Assembly (NCBI GenBank): GCA_964036665.1
Contig: OZ038526.1
Coordinates: forward strand, 23,374,001-23,438,000
Source: Gordius sp. MW1
Lineage: Eukaryota > Nematomorpha > Gordioida > Gordea > Gordiidae
Direction of reading: 5' to 3'
DNA: 64,000 nt
Below the pieces are notes generated by a model that was given only the letters and a program-made list of their open reading frames with translations, did not search any database and was not told the DNA's origin. Made by a program: the position numbers and the translations under genes. Shown piece by piece: positions 33,566 through 46,195 of this stretch; position 1 is the first letter of the stretch, and the number at the start of each line of letters is the position of its first letter.

Positions 33566-34464
33566 ATCGTAATATGTGCATTATGTCCGAAATTTAATTT
33601 TAACGTATTCTCCGGCCATGGCTACACCTAACATTTATTTTAGTAAGCGCAACCTTTTAAAAAATGCGTTTCTTATAAATACCATCCCAATTTTTATAGT
33701 AGTATATAGTTTCATTTAATAAAAGATATTATTAGCTCAAAAAAATTTTTTTGTTTGTTTACGTGTAAAGAATAGCCATTTGTAAAACAACATGGATGAC
33801 AAATGTAAAAAACCCACAGTGTGTAATTACTTATAGTTGTTTTAATCTAAAATTTAGGTAATGTAATTATCTAAATATTGGAATTCAAATTAAAGTTTAT
33901 GTAATTAATTTTGCAAAATAATTTATGCAATTTTTTTAAGTTTCAAGTTAAATGAATATCAAAACAATTAAATTTAAATGTCTTGCACTATATAATATAA
34001 AAATGAGAATTGTATATATGTCTAGGTTCTTATTTAACTTTATTGATAAAGCTGACCCATAGACTAAATAGACTGCTCATCCCCTTCGTAAAAGTGTTGC
34101 CTCGTTTCCCGCCATTTTAAAAGGTGAAATGATGAGACTGTTATACTGCTAGAGAATGGTAATCACATATACCCTCTATTAACATATGAAATTTGTTATA
34201 TATTTTTATGAATCTACGACTGAAATTTTTAAATATAATTTTAAAAAACTATTATTTACTAATAATATATCGTTAGTCGTGATTTAAGAATAAAAAGACT
34301 AAAAAATTGTCAATAAAAAACACTAATTTAATGAAATTAAGTAACTTTAGTTTTAGCGCCACCTATACTTCGTTGAATATTATAATAGACATTCATATAT
34401 TTTTTTATTTTTAAAATATAACCTAATTAATAGAAGATTGTAAATAATCACAGAATAAAATATA

Positions 34465-34725
34465 TTATTGCCCTAAAAATAAAATATTTTTATTAAGTTT
34501 GTTACGAATATTTAATTTTAAAGTTTGATTTAAAATACGCAAATTGTTATGAAATAAAATTTTAAGGTATTTACGTATAATAAGTTTAATTAATATATAA
34601 AAATGGGATGACAAATTATCTTGCTCCAATATATGTTGAGACAAATCATCAAAAAGAGAGGTGCCAATTATTTTAGAAAAATTTTTATTTTTAATAATTA
34701 CATATACAGGTGATTTGGATTTCAA
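34465..34725 (-). pseudogene. C-terminal fragment of a THAP9-like transposase
   Basis: Ends IRNKLNKNILFLGQ after SSHFYILIKLIIRKYLKI, matching the typical end of P-element/THAP9 proteins (a long hydrophobic-basic helix and a final KLxKxILFxxQ). The catalytic core is not preserved in one frame. Confidence 0.65.
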
Positions 34726-34985
34726 AATAAGATCTTTGATTTTTTCAATGGAACATTTTAAAAACCCTAAAAAATATTATCAACTCATTATAGAATTTAC
34801 CAGGATTAACATCAAGACAAATGCTCCACCTTCTTAATGATGATTGTGAAGGGAGGCAAATAATATTCCTAAGGTGCCTATATGCACTTGCTGAATAATA
34901 GTGCAATGTGAGGGCTAATTGTTTGAATGGTTGGCTAAAGAATTGTTAGTGCTCCTTGTCGGTGCAGGTTTCTAAAATTTTATAA

Positions 34986-35207
34986 TTACAATAATTGATT
35001 TAATAATACTTTTTGAAGATGCTCTGGTAAATTAAAAATTGTATGTATTGCACCTTCTCTAAGTTGCTTATATTTATTGGGGGTGGGATAAAATAAATCA
35101 GGAGTAAAATGGGCACTGCACATTAGGGATTCTTTGGTTGGAATAAAATCTCTTTTGGCATTATGAAGCCAATTCTTAAGAATTGGTTTGTTCTTTAGGG
35201 GAAACCT
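34986..35207 (-). pseudogene. THAP zinc-finger domain fragment
   Basis: 73 codons: RFPLKNKPILKNWLHNAKRD, then CSAHFTPDLF and EGAIHTIFNLPEH. These are the RFP, W, C..HF and AVPTIF-type elements of THAP domains. The first two zinc ligands lie upstream and were not found. Confidence 0.75.
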
Positions 35208-36244
35208 AATTAGTTAGTTGATGAGCAAATAATATATATAAAAAATAACATAAGAATAAATGTTAATCATATATTAAAGTGTATGATGGTTTAATATATT
35301 TTTAAATTTACTTGTGGAAGGAAAGATCCTTATTTTTAAGTCTAGAATTGTTTCATCCATAACAGCACAATATGCCATTATGTTATTTTAGTTATTCCTA
35401 TCAAACTTAAAATCATTTAACACCTCACATCATGATGTCACAATACGACTTGATAGTAATCGTAATTACTTAATTAATTAACAAGCAAGAATTCATATAA
35501 TCAAATATATACACAAAACATATAAAATAAATATGTTTTAATCGATGTATTATTAAAATATAGTTTAAACATAGCAAATAACAATTAACTTACTTATGAC
35601 TGTTCACCTTTTAAAATGGCGGAATGTTGGGTACACATTTTTCAAATGAATGCCACTTCGATGAGCAGTCTATTAGTCTATGAGCTGACCTTATTAAAAA
35701 TGTATAGATCATTTTAGTAAATTTTAACACAAATGAAAGAGTTTTTGCACTATATAATATAAAAATGAGAATTGTATTTATGTCTAGGTTCTTATTTAAC
35801 TTTATTAATAAAAGACTGTAATAAATAATTTAGTATAAAATGCATCTTTTATTAACCATAAATTATAATATCAAAATGTATACATCATTTTAATAAATTT
35901 GGGAATTTTAACACAGGTGGAAGAGTTTTTTGCACTTCAATAGGTTTGCTTTTCTGCTTAAAGATTAAACCTAAAAAAATTGTATAATATAATTAATATA
36001 TTTTAATTAACTAGTGTCCTTTTCAATCTACCATAGCCTTTCCTAAACTTTGGAGGCAATGTTCGAGAATGCGTTAATGTCGCTAAAGAATAAATAGTAA
36101 ATTTAAAGCAAGCAGCGGGCAAAGGGTTTATTTTTTCTAACCTTTACCAAGCCTTTACGCCTATCAGAGGCAAAAAAACCATTTAATAATATCTCCTAAC
36201 AGTTATTTCCATGACAACTGTTGAATACCAAACATCAAAATAGC

Positions 36245-37100
36245 TGGCATTTTACTCTACTACAGGTTTATCCCAAATATCCATAATCCTTCTACGTGAA
36301 CAACACAAACTCCACAACCCAAACCGGAATCTGCCCAGTCTGCTACTTGGCTTCAATTACCCTCTCTAATTTGATTTACGTTCACGGTCCATTAAAACAG
36401 AGGTGCCCAGGCTCTGGAAAACATCCAGCAGCTACAGTCCCCAAGAGGTCTACCTCTACTCACAACCATTTATTGCATTATACCTACTCCCCGCTCGAAA
36501 CCACCACCACCAATACATATTCAGACATTCCTCATTCTCCTGTTAACAGGATTCTAAAAAACATCCCTAAAGGTGCCAGACATCAAGTTCTAATTGTCCT
36601 TACTGATGCCATCTCAGACCTCTCTAAGGACCCAAGCAGCACCCTCCATTGGGCCAACCTTTTTCAATTTACTTCCCGTGTCCTTTCAATACCACCATCA
36701 AATTACAAAGGTACCCTCTCGAATTGGGTTAAACAAAACTCAGCAAAATGGGACGTTTCATCACCCCCCATTATCTACGAGCCACACATCCATAAGATTA
36801 CATCAGTTCAACAAAGAGCCAAACGGGTTTCCTCAAAACTCAACCACTTTGACATCCAGGGTGCCCTTCGCCTGGCCAATTAAGACTTCCCCAGACACTC
36901 AAGAAACCTTCGAATCTTTACAAACTAAACACCCTGAAAGAAATTGCTCCCAATTTCCCCCTACAATCAACTCCCCCTTCAAGGACTTCACATCGCCCGA
37001 AATTCTCGAGGCTATCGGTTCTTTTAAAAAATCCTCAGTAGGTTCTGGTTTAGACGGCTTCCGTGCTTCACATTTAATAGAATTAACAAGACCTCACAAC
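36245..37100 (+). mobile_element. RLE-type LINE, copy D, 5' part
   Basis: A frame from 36287 (no ATG) carries an N-terminal zinc-binding region, CPVCYLASI and VHGPLKQRCPGSGKHP, typical of the start of this LINE group, and runs to 36883. After a frameshift, EAIGSFKKSSVGSGLDGFRA (about 37010-37070) is the block just before the RT. The copy then breaks off near 37100. It complements copies A-C and E-F, which lack the 5' part. Confidence 0.75.
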
Positions 37101-37520
37101 ATATTAGCATCAGTTACTAACCCTAACCCTATATAAGGTTACTTGTGAGATGTCATTCAGTGGTTGAAACTTGGTTATAGCTAAGGTTGACAATGCTAAT
37201 AAATAAATAAATTAATCCATGTTTAAAAATTATACTTTTATGTGGTATAATAAGATGGGGCTCAAATTTAATAAATTTTAAAATGAAACCAATGGAAAAA
37301 TATCATATGGTAATTTCAAATCGTAGCCATAGCCTTATCGTAATTTCGGGATTGTGCGGTTTAGGGAATATGCGGGGTTCCCTTGGTTTATATAAGCTTG
37401 GCTTGGTAAGTAAGTTGTTAAGATATGATAACTACGGTACTTGAAGAAATATTGATGCCTTTAATTTGAAGGGGAATTTAGGTATCGATTTATTCGTTCT
37501 ACCAAGTATTAGATCAATAT
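37100..37520. other. Spacer with a short CCCTAA run
   Basis: TAACCCTAACCCTA at 37117-37131 adjoins the broken end of LINE copy D. Otherwise nothing recognised. Confidence 0.4.
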
Positions 37521-37535
37521 GCGTAGCCAAGGGAG

Positions 37536-38298
37536 CAGGGTTTCTTTCAGAAAAAATGCTCCGGGGGGGGGGGGGGGTATTTTCAACTTTCGAGGGGGGG
37601 GGGGTAAAAAATGTTTTAATTGCTAAATCATTTTGTATAATATTTACTGATTTTTATTGGTGATATAAGTGATATATTAATAGATAAATACACGCATAAT
37701 CATTAAATAAATACATGTAATATTTTAACGGGCAAGTGTTCTTTTAAGAAAGTAACCGAATTCTTCTTTGTTTTTTAAAGGCATACTTATTAATCGCCAT
37801 ATCTAGATATTTTTCAGTAGGAAGGTCGGCCCCATCTATAGATATTCTCATACAGTGGTCTAAAGATATCTCCCCTAGCCTGTTTCTTAATGCAACCATA
37901 ATTCGGTTCATTGTACCAAAGGACCTTTCAACAGTCGCCGTTGTCATAGGGATTGTCATTAGTTTGGCATTGAACCGTTTCACCTCTGCATACCCCAAAT
38001 TGCATTTTTGAAGAAATTTTAAAGGTGTTTCTGATCCATTCAAAGTAGCCGCAAGAAATTTGAATGATTTTATGTCGGCATAAAGATATTCTTCGTCAAC
38101 GTCGTGAAAATGACGACACATCATTTTTTACGTCAGATTCTCGGATCTGTTGGACCCTTTAACTCTGGAAAAATGAGCATCCTGAAAACAAAACTCTTCG
38201 GGGGGGGGGGGGGAGGTATTTAAAATTTCTGGGGGGGGGGGGGGGGGGGTATTACCCCCTCCCCCCCCCCCCCGGGCTTCCCCCTGAAAGAAACCCTG
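37536..38298 (-). mobile_element. hAT element with perfect ends, internally deleted
   Basis: Inverted ends CAGGGTTTCTTTCAG (perfect), flanked by CAAGGGAG at 37528-37535 and 38299-38306. Subterminal G-runs flank a C-terminal transposase fragment. It inserted into the MITE at 37520-39493. Confidence 0.9.
37744..38124 (-). pseudogene. hAT transposase C-terminal dimerisation domain
   Basis: TIPMTTATVERSFGTMNRI followed by LRNRLGEISLDHCMRISIDG is the hATC signature (VERSFS...LR..L...L..L). Only the last 126 residues remain; the DDE core is deleted. Confidence 0.75.
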
Positions 38299-38358
38299 CA
38301 AGGGAGGACATGGAGGGGCGGCTGCCCCCTTTAAATCCAGATATTTGTTAAAATGTAT

Positions 38359-39381
38359 TAGAGACCTGCGACGGGCCTGTTTAGGTCAGTCGGCCCGCCC
38401 GTAATCAAAATTTAAAAGCCCGGCCCGAGCCCGTCAAAATTTTAAATTATAAGCCGGGGCCCTAATTTTATACAAAGCCCGGCCCTGGCCCGTAAAATTT
38501 TTTAATTTAATTTTTTTTTGTTTATTTTTTTACCCATATGGTTACAATATGTATGTGTTAAAAATGTTAATAAACTATTGTAAAATAATAAATTAATAAT
38601 TCCCGATCAGACGAGATCTTCAATCTTTTAAGAGGCGACCTACAGGGAAAAAATTTATTTTACAAGTGGCACTTAGGGATATAACTATATAGGCCAAATA
38701 TACTTTTAAACCCCTTATTTAAGGCTATAATGTTTTTAATAAAGTTACTTGGCTTCTTGGCTTTTCCACCATTTTTAATTTTTAGTTTATTGCTAAAAAA
38801 TGAAAAAACAGTGATATTTTACAAAATAACTTAAAGAAATAAATTTTAAAACTTGTTTTATATAAATAATCTAATATAATATTAAATTATTCACTCAATA
38901 TTGCTAGAGGGTATTAATGGGGAAGCAGGGATGAGCAGCTGTCCCCCCTCTAAATCCAAAAATTTTTAATCTAAAAAACATTTTTTGCCCTACTTAAACT
39001 GCCCCCCTCTAATTTAAATTGGCAACGCCCATGGGATCATTGCATTGTGTGTGAATATCTTTAACATTTATAGTGCGGGTTGAGATGATGAATTGATGAA
39101 CTAAGATGGAAATAAAATTTAACTTTCCTTGTTAATTTATACACATAAAATAAAGATAATTAGAACATTAAAAAACACCTTCTTTTGTACTAAATCTAAT
39201 TAATTCTCTATCTGGCTTTTAACGGGCCTTACTAGGCCTGACCCGAGCCCGTTAGGTTATATTACGGCCCGTCCAGGCCCGGTCCGTTGTTATATTTTTA
39301 AGCAGAAGCCCTTCCAAGCCCGGCCCACGGACCGGGCTTTTAGGCCCTTCCGCGGGCTGGGCCGGGCCGTGCAGGTCTCTA
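38359..39381. mobile_element. hAT element with GGCCCG-rich ends
   Basis: Perfect inverted ends TAGAGACCTGC and an 8-bp AAATGTAT at 38351-38358 and 39382-39389. Subterminal regions are rich in GGCCCG, like 8518-9733. It carries a small MITE (38921-39033). No ORF. Confidence 0.9.
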
Positions 39382-39509
39382 AAATGTATTAAAATTATGG
39401 CTAAAATTTTTAAAACTTCTTATTTTGTTCCTCTCTAAATTATTATAGCCCCCCCCCCCCTTCTAATTCCAATGCTGGGTACGCCCATGACCAAAATTGA
39501 CGATGGTGG

Positions 39510-39765
39510 GACTATGACCAGTTTCCTCTATCTTGATAAGGTAAACCTTAGGTCATAATGTATCTTCTTAGTTTTTATGACTATGACTCTTTATTTATAC
39601 GCATCGTGGCACGATATGGTTTTCTTCCTCGTTTCCCCCCAGCACTTCTCCAATACTTTTAAAATTGCTTTAATCGCCTCCATTCTAGTAAATGACCATA
39701 TCACTTAGTCAATTTCGTTAATCATGTCCGCTATAGGTTGAATTCCTATTTTAGACTTTGTACTA
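39510..39765 (-). mobile_element. RTE-type LINE 3' fragment
   Basis: Resembles 14700-14870 (ATGACCATA-TCACTTAG ... TTTCGTTAATCATGTC), the region coding the C-terminal tail of the RTE-type LINE. Strongly decayed. Confidence 0.45.
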
Positions 39766-39928
39766 ACATTTGTCTTGGCGTAACTCAAATTTAGCATTCC
39801 TATAAATGCCTTTATCTTCGCATTTTATATTCCGGCAACTATAATATTCCTGCCCGGGCTTTCCCATCTTTAATTTGGCACATTGTAAACCACCTATAAT
39901 TAAAAGGTCTTTTATTAGTGGATAATAT

Positions 39929-41760
39929 AAAATCAACCGATCAAAATTCATATCCAAGATAATCAAACCTAATTTAAGCGATAAATTAATTTCCCATCAA
40001 TTAGGATTTGGCGTTAAAGGCGGCTGTTAGGCTACTAGTTACTCTGCGGGAATAGGCTTACAGCTAATTCCCTCAAATCACTGCATATTTGAATTGGACT
40101 TTGCCAATGCCTTTGATAATATTCGCCAAGAAAGGGTAATAAACTCCTTCCTTGGTGAGTACCTAAAGCTCTTAAATTACATAATTTTAAGTTATGGTTC
40201 AAAACCAAAAATATTGGGGACTTCCTAATGGAATTTCTGAAGGTATAAAAAGGTGACCCACTAGGTCCACCTTTGTTTTGCCTAGGGATTAAGAATTTAT
40301 TTATATCGCTCTTTACTCAATGCGCAATAACATTAAACGTCTGGTACCTTGATGATGCCACCCTATGCGGCCCTCCTGAAGAAACTTCCAATGCCATATA
40401 TTTAATCCGTGATTATGAAGCCGCTTAAAATCTAAAATTAAATATTTCTAAATGCGAGATATTCCAGTGCCCTAATACCGATATTTCCCCATTTTAAACT
40501 CTTTTTAAAAGTCGAAATGGAGATTTTTACACATCTGGGCTCTCTACTAGGGGACCAAACTGCCTTAAAAGAGTTTCTACATAATCATTTATCAAATTTA
40601 ATTTTATAGATGGAACTTCTCAATACCCTCTCCAAACATCAAGCATTTTACATCATTAAAAATCGTTTCTATATCTCCAAAATCTAACACTGTTTACGTT
40701 CCTCATCGATTTTCTGCTTCCTGATACGATAGCTTTATGAGAAGTACTTTGGAAACAATTCCTAACATTAAATTAAGCGCTTCCTCGTGGCACCAAGCCT
40801 CATTACTCGCTAAAGCAGGCGGCTTGGCATACGCTCAGCTGCCTCAATTTTCGTGGCTGCCTTCATCTCTCCTTTAAATCCGCCCATGTTTTAATCGACA
40901 GATTAAATACACCAAGCGAGGACCCATCTTTTATACTCGCTCTAGATGTCTTGTCTGCCAGCTTCAATCCAGGGACCTCCTTCACCTCAACCTCAAGACA
41001 AAAGGATAGAGATGCCAAACTCGTATCGTATCGAGCAGCAACGCCCGCCAGCACTTTAACCTCAAGTGTTTGGTTTTTGACGCATCGGGTCCGAGTGGCT
41101 AATCCTAGTTCACTTTCTGGATTGACATTGGAGGACCCCGAGCTATCATACTTTCGTTCGAAAGAATTGTCCAGCCGCAACTACTCCCAGCAGGTAGATG
41201 TATACTCAAGACACCCCACCCCCTACAATGCCTTATTAAATTTAAATAGACCCGAAACGAAAAAGTAAACCCTTATCCAGGCCGCTTTTAAAAAAGCTAA
41301 TACCCCGTCCGTTTAAGAGGCGTCTCCCTTCGTTGGAAGCAAGAATGCAACCCCTTAAATGGGATTTCATTTGTATAGACATTTTCGCCCCCTCCCATCA
41401 AAATTACAATGCCCTGATCCTCGCCGAAGCGCGTTAAACGGCTAAATACCAGGCCCTCCTATCTTCAATTATTTTTACCCCTACTGGGACTTTTGGACCA
41501 GCCGCCATTAAGCTGTTTAAAGAAATCAGCCGGTGCTGCCCGGTCTCTAAGTATTTAACCCAACTTTGGTAATTTAATCGCGAAGTGTAATTTTAAATCC
41601 CTCGCTGACCGCTTTTAACGGATGAGATACTTGCGACGTCTTAAATTATGATTTATATTTTTTATTTCTTATCCGCTTTTATATTTTTTATATTTCCCGT
41701 ATTTTTACTCGCCTTTATAATGTTTCCACATCGAATAAACAAAATTTAAAAATATTAATA
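39929..41760 (+). mobile_element. RLE-type LINE, copy E
   Basis: Decayed frame with HQLGFGVKGGC, stop, ELDFANAFDNIRQERV, the YLDD motif in VWYLDDATLCGPPEE (about 40340), and WDFICIDIFAPSHQN (about 41363). It extends to an A-rich tail near 41760. Starts within the RT. Confidence 0.75.
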
Positions 41761-43214
41761 ATTTAAAATGCGCAACGTGCGCAGCAGCGGAATCCCATTC
41801 ATAAGGTCAATCATTTAAAACGGCAATGATATTTACTAACTAGACACAAAAACTAAAAATTATAATTAAAATGGCAAAATTGTAATATATTAAAAAATTA
41901 CTAAATAAAAAGTTATTAATATAAATTAAATTACATATGCATATGCTTTTTATTTATATTTATTTGCACATTAATTAATGAATAATAATAGAAAGTAAGG
42001 TGCACGCGACCCTTTATAATGCAAGGTATACACGCTTACGTATTTTAAATGATAAGCTATACGTTTTAAGCAATAGCGCATTATACATTGAATTTTTATT
42101 ATATATTATCTTATATCTGTGTGTACTTATAATATTATTTAATAACATAGAATGAGGACTATGTTTAAAATTGATTTTGCATTTTGTATTAAATACATTT
42201 GTTTGTACTCCAATTATTCCTTGTTATAGACTAAAATATATTCATTTCAAGACAAAATGCATAATTTAATAATACTTATATATAGTTATATATTAGCAAA
42301 TTAATTATTATTTGAAAGTTTGCCATCTGATTAGTGTACATTCTTGGATGTATTAATATTATCTAAATATATGGATGACATATATAAAATATGTTAAACT
42401 TTCTTATAAAATGAATTAGATTGAATTTACTTGAGTTACAGAACTCTACATATCTCAGGATAATATTGATAAAACATTGACTTTTTTGAAGGATATTTTA
42501 AATTAATAAATACATAATCATTTGCATGTTATTAATTAAATTATATTTAATAAAAAACAAAACATATAAATGTCTAATATTAATAAATTAATTGGCATTA
42601 AGTTGACTTAAGCCTTACAATTTGAAAAATATAAACATGAAATAAAAAATTGAGGTGTACATTGCATTGCTATGAACCTTTTATTATATTGAATATTTGG
42701 AATTTGAAATATGATAATCTTTCCTAAAATTGTAATTTTATTATTTGATTTTGACAAGTAAATTAGTATTTAATTTACTGTTAAAAAACTCTAAAACTCT
42801 GAGGATAATATTAATTGCTATGCAATTTATGGGCTCGTTTTTTGGTGTCCGTCCGTCCGTTGTCCGTTGTCCGTCCGTTACCCTATCTATTTGCATTGGG
42901 TATATTAGGTTATCGCTTTTTTAAATTAATGCATGAGAAAGAGGTGCCCCACCCCTCATCTCTATCTCCCTCGCTGTGTTATTTTTTAAATTAATGCATA
43001 AGAGGTGCCCCACCCCTCATCTCTATCTCCCTCGTTTTCGAGCGGAGTCGGGTTTTAATTGCTACGTTAAATTAATGCATAAGTATATTATATAATAAAC
43101 ATAAATAAAAGTTGTTTACTTTTTAATTGCTATGCAATTTAACTAGTTTTGGGGTTAGAATCCCGGAGTTTTTTTGACTCTTATGATTGTTCTTGTTACT
43201 ATCATTGATAATAA

Positions 43215-43860
43215 GAATTTTTGGCGGTCCGCTGGCTGCTGACCAATGAAAAAAATGACCATTAGCCAAAATGTGAATCGAAAATATTTTTTTCATTTTT
43301 TTTTGACTATTATGATTGTTCCTGTTTCTACCATACCATTGCTATTATGACTTTTTGGCCGTCCGCTGGCTCCTGACCGATGGAAAAAATGACCATTGGC
43401 CAAAATGTGAATGGAAATTATTTTTTTTTGACTATTATGATTGTTCCTGTTCCTACCATTGCTATTATGGGCCGTCCGCTGGCTGCTGACCAATGGAATA
43501 AAATGACCATTGGCCAAAATGTTATTCGAAAATTTTTTTTCGTTTTTTTTGACTATTATGGTTGTTCCTGTTCCTACCATTGCTATTATGACTTTTTGGC
43601 CGTCCGCTGGCTGCTGACCAATGGAAAAAAATGACCATTGGCCAAAATGTGATTCGAAAATTTTTTTTTTGTTTTTTTTACTCTTATGAATTTATATCCA
43701 CTTTTACCGTGTGCTGGCTGCCGACCAATGGAAAAAAATGACCATTGGTCAAAATGAGCATCAAAATTTTTTTTTCCGTTTTTTTTTGGCTATCATTGAC
43801 TTATAGAGTATCTGTTGATACTGACCAATGGAAAAAAAATGAGCATTAGCCAAATTTTAT
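43215..43860 (+). repeat. Tandem CCAATGG...CCATTGG palindromic repeats
   Basis: Six units of 105-135 bp. Each has CTGACCAATGG, an A-rich centre and TGACCATTGGCC, a short imperfect palindrome followed by a T-run. More copies lie at 43970-44010 and 45620-45780. Confidence 0.8.
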
Positions 43861-43879
43861 ATATTGTATAACCATTGAA

Positions 43880-45140
43880 GCTAGTCAGACGTTCAATCCA
43901 CAGAGCTATTAGACCTCAAAATATTTTTGAATATTATATCACTTATATATAGCATAACATTTTTTTGACCTTCCGCTGGCTACTGACCAATGAAAAAATG
44001 ATCATTGGCCAAATAAATCGAAAATTTTAAATTTTTCGTTTTTGAATAGGTTTTGATAATTACCCTATGCCCTCCCCTACAAGTACCTATTAATTGTTTA
44101 AATTAAAATATTTTGTTCTTGTTGATATTTGTTAATCTATAATATCTTTTTTAAGCCTATATTACATTTTGCTCATTTTGGGAACTATTTGAAACGGCGT
44201 ATAAATACACATTAACCGGCTATATTTTTAAAGGTTCTAATTGGTTTTTGGCGTAATATAACATGTATTACGCAACTAGATGCAAACACTAAATCTAACC
44301 CTTGCCTATATTACATTTTGCATATGTTACATTGCAAAATACGAAATTAAGGATTTAATAATCATATTTTTAATATATTGGACCACAAATATTAGTTATT
44401 GAAACGGTGAATAAATACACGTTAACCGGCTATATTTTTTTTAAATATCTATCAATTCAACGTTATTGCAATTTTGAAGATTATGAAACTCCTACCACAC
44501 TGTAAGTGATTATCTTAATTTCTGTTTATCACCAGTGTATTGTTGAAAATTTTCTAAATTATTTTTATTTATTCTCAAATGTGATATTTTGTTCATGATT
44601 GTTTCTTGCATGTGCTAGTGTTTAGGCTTTCAACATTAATATTCTTTCAAATCCATTTTTACACATTGAATTATTTATTTTAAAGATTACTATTTTTGTT
44701 TTTTTGTGTTCTTGCATAAAATTAGGTTTTGTCTTTCATTTATCTACATTATATTGCCTACTTATTTTATATTGCTTTGTTTTCAATGGTTAGTACCAAT
44801 CATTGTATATATCTTGCATGTAGTTTGATTTCAACCATCATTTACAATTTTTTGATATATCACCTGTAAACTTATTATGAATTTATTGGCCAGGTTCTGA
44901 TTCCTGTAAGCAATTTTGAAAATTATGAAACTTCTACCACCCTGTAAGTGATTATTTTAATTTCTGTTTATCAACAATGTATTGTTGAAAATGAAATAAT
45001 CATTAAGTTAGGCAGATTAAATTTTTCTTATTTAGTATGTAATTAGACATATCTTTTGGCCAAATAGTTAAAATAAAAATATTATGTTCCTTTTAAAAAC
45101 TAATTTAATTTTATTAGGCAACAAATCTTATAGAATAACT
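43880..45140. other. Segment unique to mosaic unit 1
   Basis: Contains two diverged direct copies of a segment with a GTAAGTGATTAT end (44490-44560 and 44910-44985), and CCTATATTACATTTTGC motifs shared with 45950 and 47770. No clear gene before the Kelch exon. Confidence 0.4.
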
Positions 45141-45148
45141 ATATGCAG

Positions 45149-45343
45149 GTAATAGATGATGTGATATACGTGGTGGGTGGCTTTAATGGAGTATTTTCCA
45201 TACAACAAGTGGATTGCTTCAATGACAAAACCGATGACTGGTTTAAAAAAGCGCATTATACGAATTTATCCCGAAGGGCCTCGATTGCTTGTGTTATTGC
45301 CAATTTACCAAACAAAAATAAATTCATATATTCTCGGCTCTAA
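45149..45343 (+). CDS. C-terminal exon of a Kelch-like (KLHL-type) protein
   Basis: After a TATATGCAG acceptor, 64 codons and a stop: VIDDVIYVVGGFNG is a Kelch-repeat strand with the double Gly, followed by DCFNDKTDDWF (the Trp position) and RRASIACVIANLPN, matching the usual end of KLHL proteins. AATAAA follows about 70 bases downstream. KLHL proteins are usually Cullin-3 substrate adaptors. Upstream exons were not identified, and the surroundings are repetitive, so it may be a captured or orphan exon. Confidence 0.6.
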   Translation, partial: VIDDVIYVVGGFNGVFSIQQVDCFNDKTDDWFKKAHYTNLSRRASIACVIANLPNKNKFIYSRL

Positions 45344-46119
45344 CATAAAATTCTCTTTGCCTTTTCAATTTAATGTTGAATTAATAAATCTTTGTGTGTC
45401 TGTAAGTGTAAATAAAAGATATTTTATCTAAAGTATGTTTGTATTGAGTTAACTTATTCTTAATTTAGTACATGAACGTACGCAGGTTTTGAATTGTGGG
45501 GGGGGGGCAGAATTAAAAAAATATTTATAATCAATATATTACGTGTTAATTCCCATTAGTGTTCACCTATTTTTTAAATTAAATTAATATTTTGTTCTTG
45601 TTAATACCATTGATAATATGACTTTTTGACCTTCCGCCGGCTACTGATCAATGAAAAAAATGACCATTGGCAAAATAAATCGAAATTTTTTTCCCGTTTT
45701 TTTGGCTATCATTGACTTATAGAGTATCTGTTGGTACTGACCAATAGAGAAAAAATGACCATTGGTCAAATTTTTGATTTTTTTAATTAAAAATTGTTCA
45801 AATTCAACAAAAAATTTCTCCCAACAATTCTGCAAATTCTTAACATTGTGATGTTTTATAATATAATGTTTGTTAGACCCATAATCACTAAAGGCCATAA
45901 AAACTAATGTAATACGCAACTAGGTGCAAACACTAATTCTAACCCTAACCCTTGCCTATATTACATTTTGCCTATATTACATTTTGCCTATAAATGGAAA
46001 ATTTGTATAAATAATTAATTAATCATTAGGCATTTAATACCCCCCTATAGGCATTCTCGCCCCTTCCCACCTTTCTCGCCCATAAATTGCATAGCAAATA
46101 TGATACATTTATACGAAGT

Positions 46120-46195
46120 ACAGATGAGTCGTCCCCCCTTCCCTTCCCCTCTTCCCTTCCCTTCTCCCCCTTCCCACGAGGGCCGAAGGCCCGAG
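46120..46195 (+). repeat. Polypyrimidine tract and GGGCCGAAGGCCC hairpin, unit 1
   Basis: Pure C/T tract (CCCCCCTTCCC...), then a 5-bp stem with a GAA loop ending the mosaic unit. Confidence 0.6.

Larger units (their letters stand above)
34058..35682 (-). mobile_element. P-element-like (THAP9-like) transposon remnant
   Basis: Inverted ends CATAGACTAA(A)TAGACTGCTCATC, flanked by identical 8-bp AGCTGACC at 34050-34057 and 35683-35690, the P-element duplication length. Subterminal CCGCCATTTTAAAAGGTGAA is also inverted. The interior encodes a THAP-type domain and a THAP9-like C-terminus on minus, with decay between. Confidence 0.85.
33620..36060. repeat. MULE-related repeat interrupted by a P-element-like transposon
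   Basis: 33762-34050 and 35700-36060 match 56267-56790 (for example GAATAGCCATTTGTAAAACA and CTTCAATAGGTTTGCTTTTC), showing one dispersed repeat. The insertion at 34058-35682 splits it. Confidence 0.6.
37520..39493. mobile_element. hAT-type MITE split by two further hAT elements
   Basis: Outer sequence GCGTAGCCAAGGGAG ... GGTACGCCCATG matches the 6814-6986 family. Removing 37536-38298 and 38359-39381 restores a contiguous copy. Confidence 0.65.

Noticed and set aside
40863..41268. Two overlapping 105-codon ORFs on opposite strands as genes
   Set aside because: They lie in decayed LINE copy E and show no family motif beyond it.
43293..43634. Asn/His-rich ORFs of 84-95 codons
   Set aside because: They are translations of the palindromic tandem repeats, present on both strands.
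46120..46195. CAGATGAGTCGTCC before the polypyrimidine tract, similar to hammerhead CUGAUGAGUC
   Set aside because: One core base differs, and the expected GGACGAAAC is absent.
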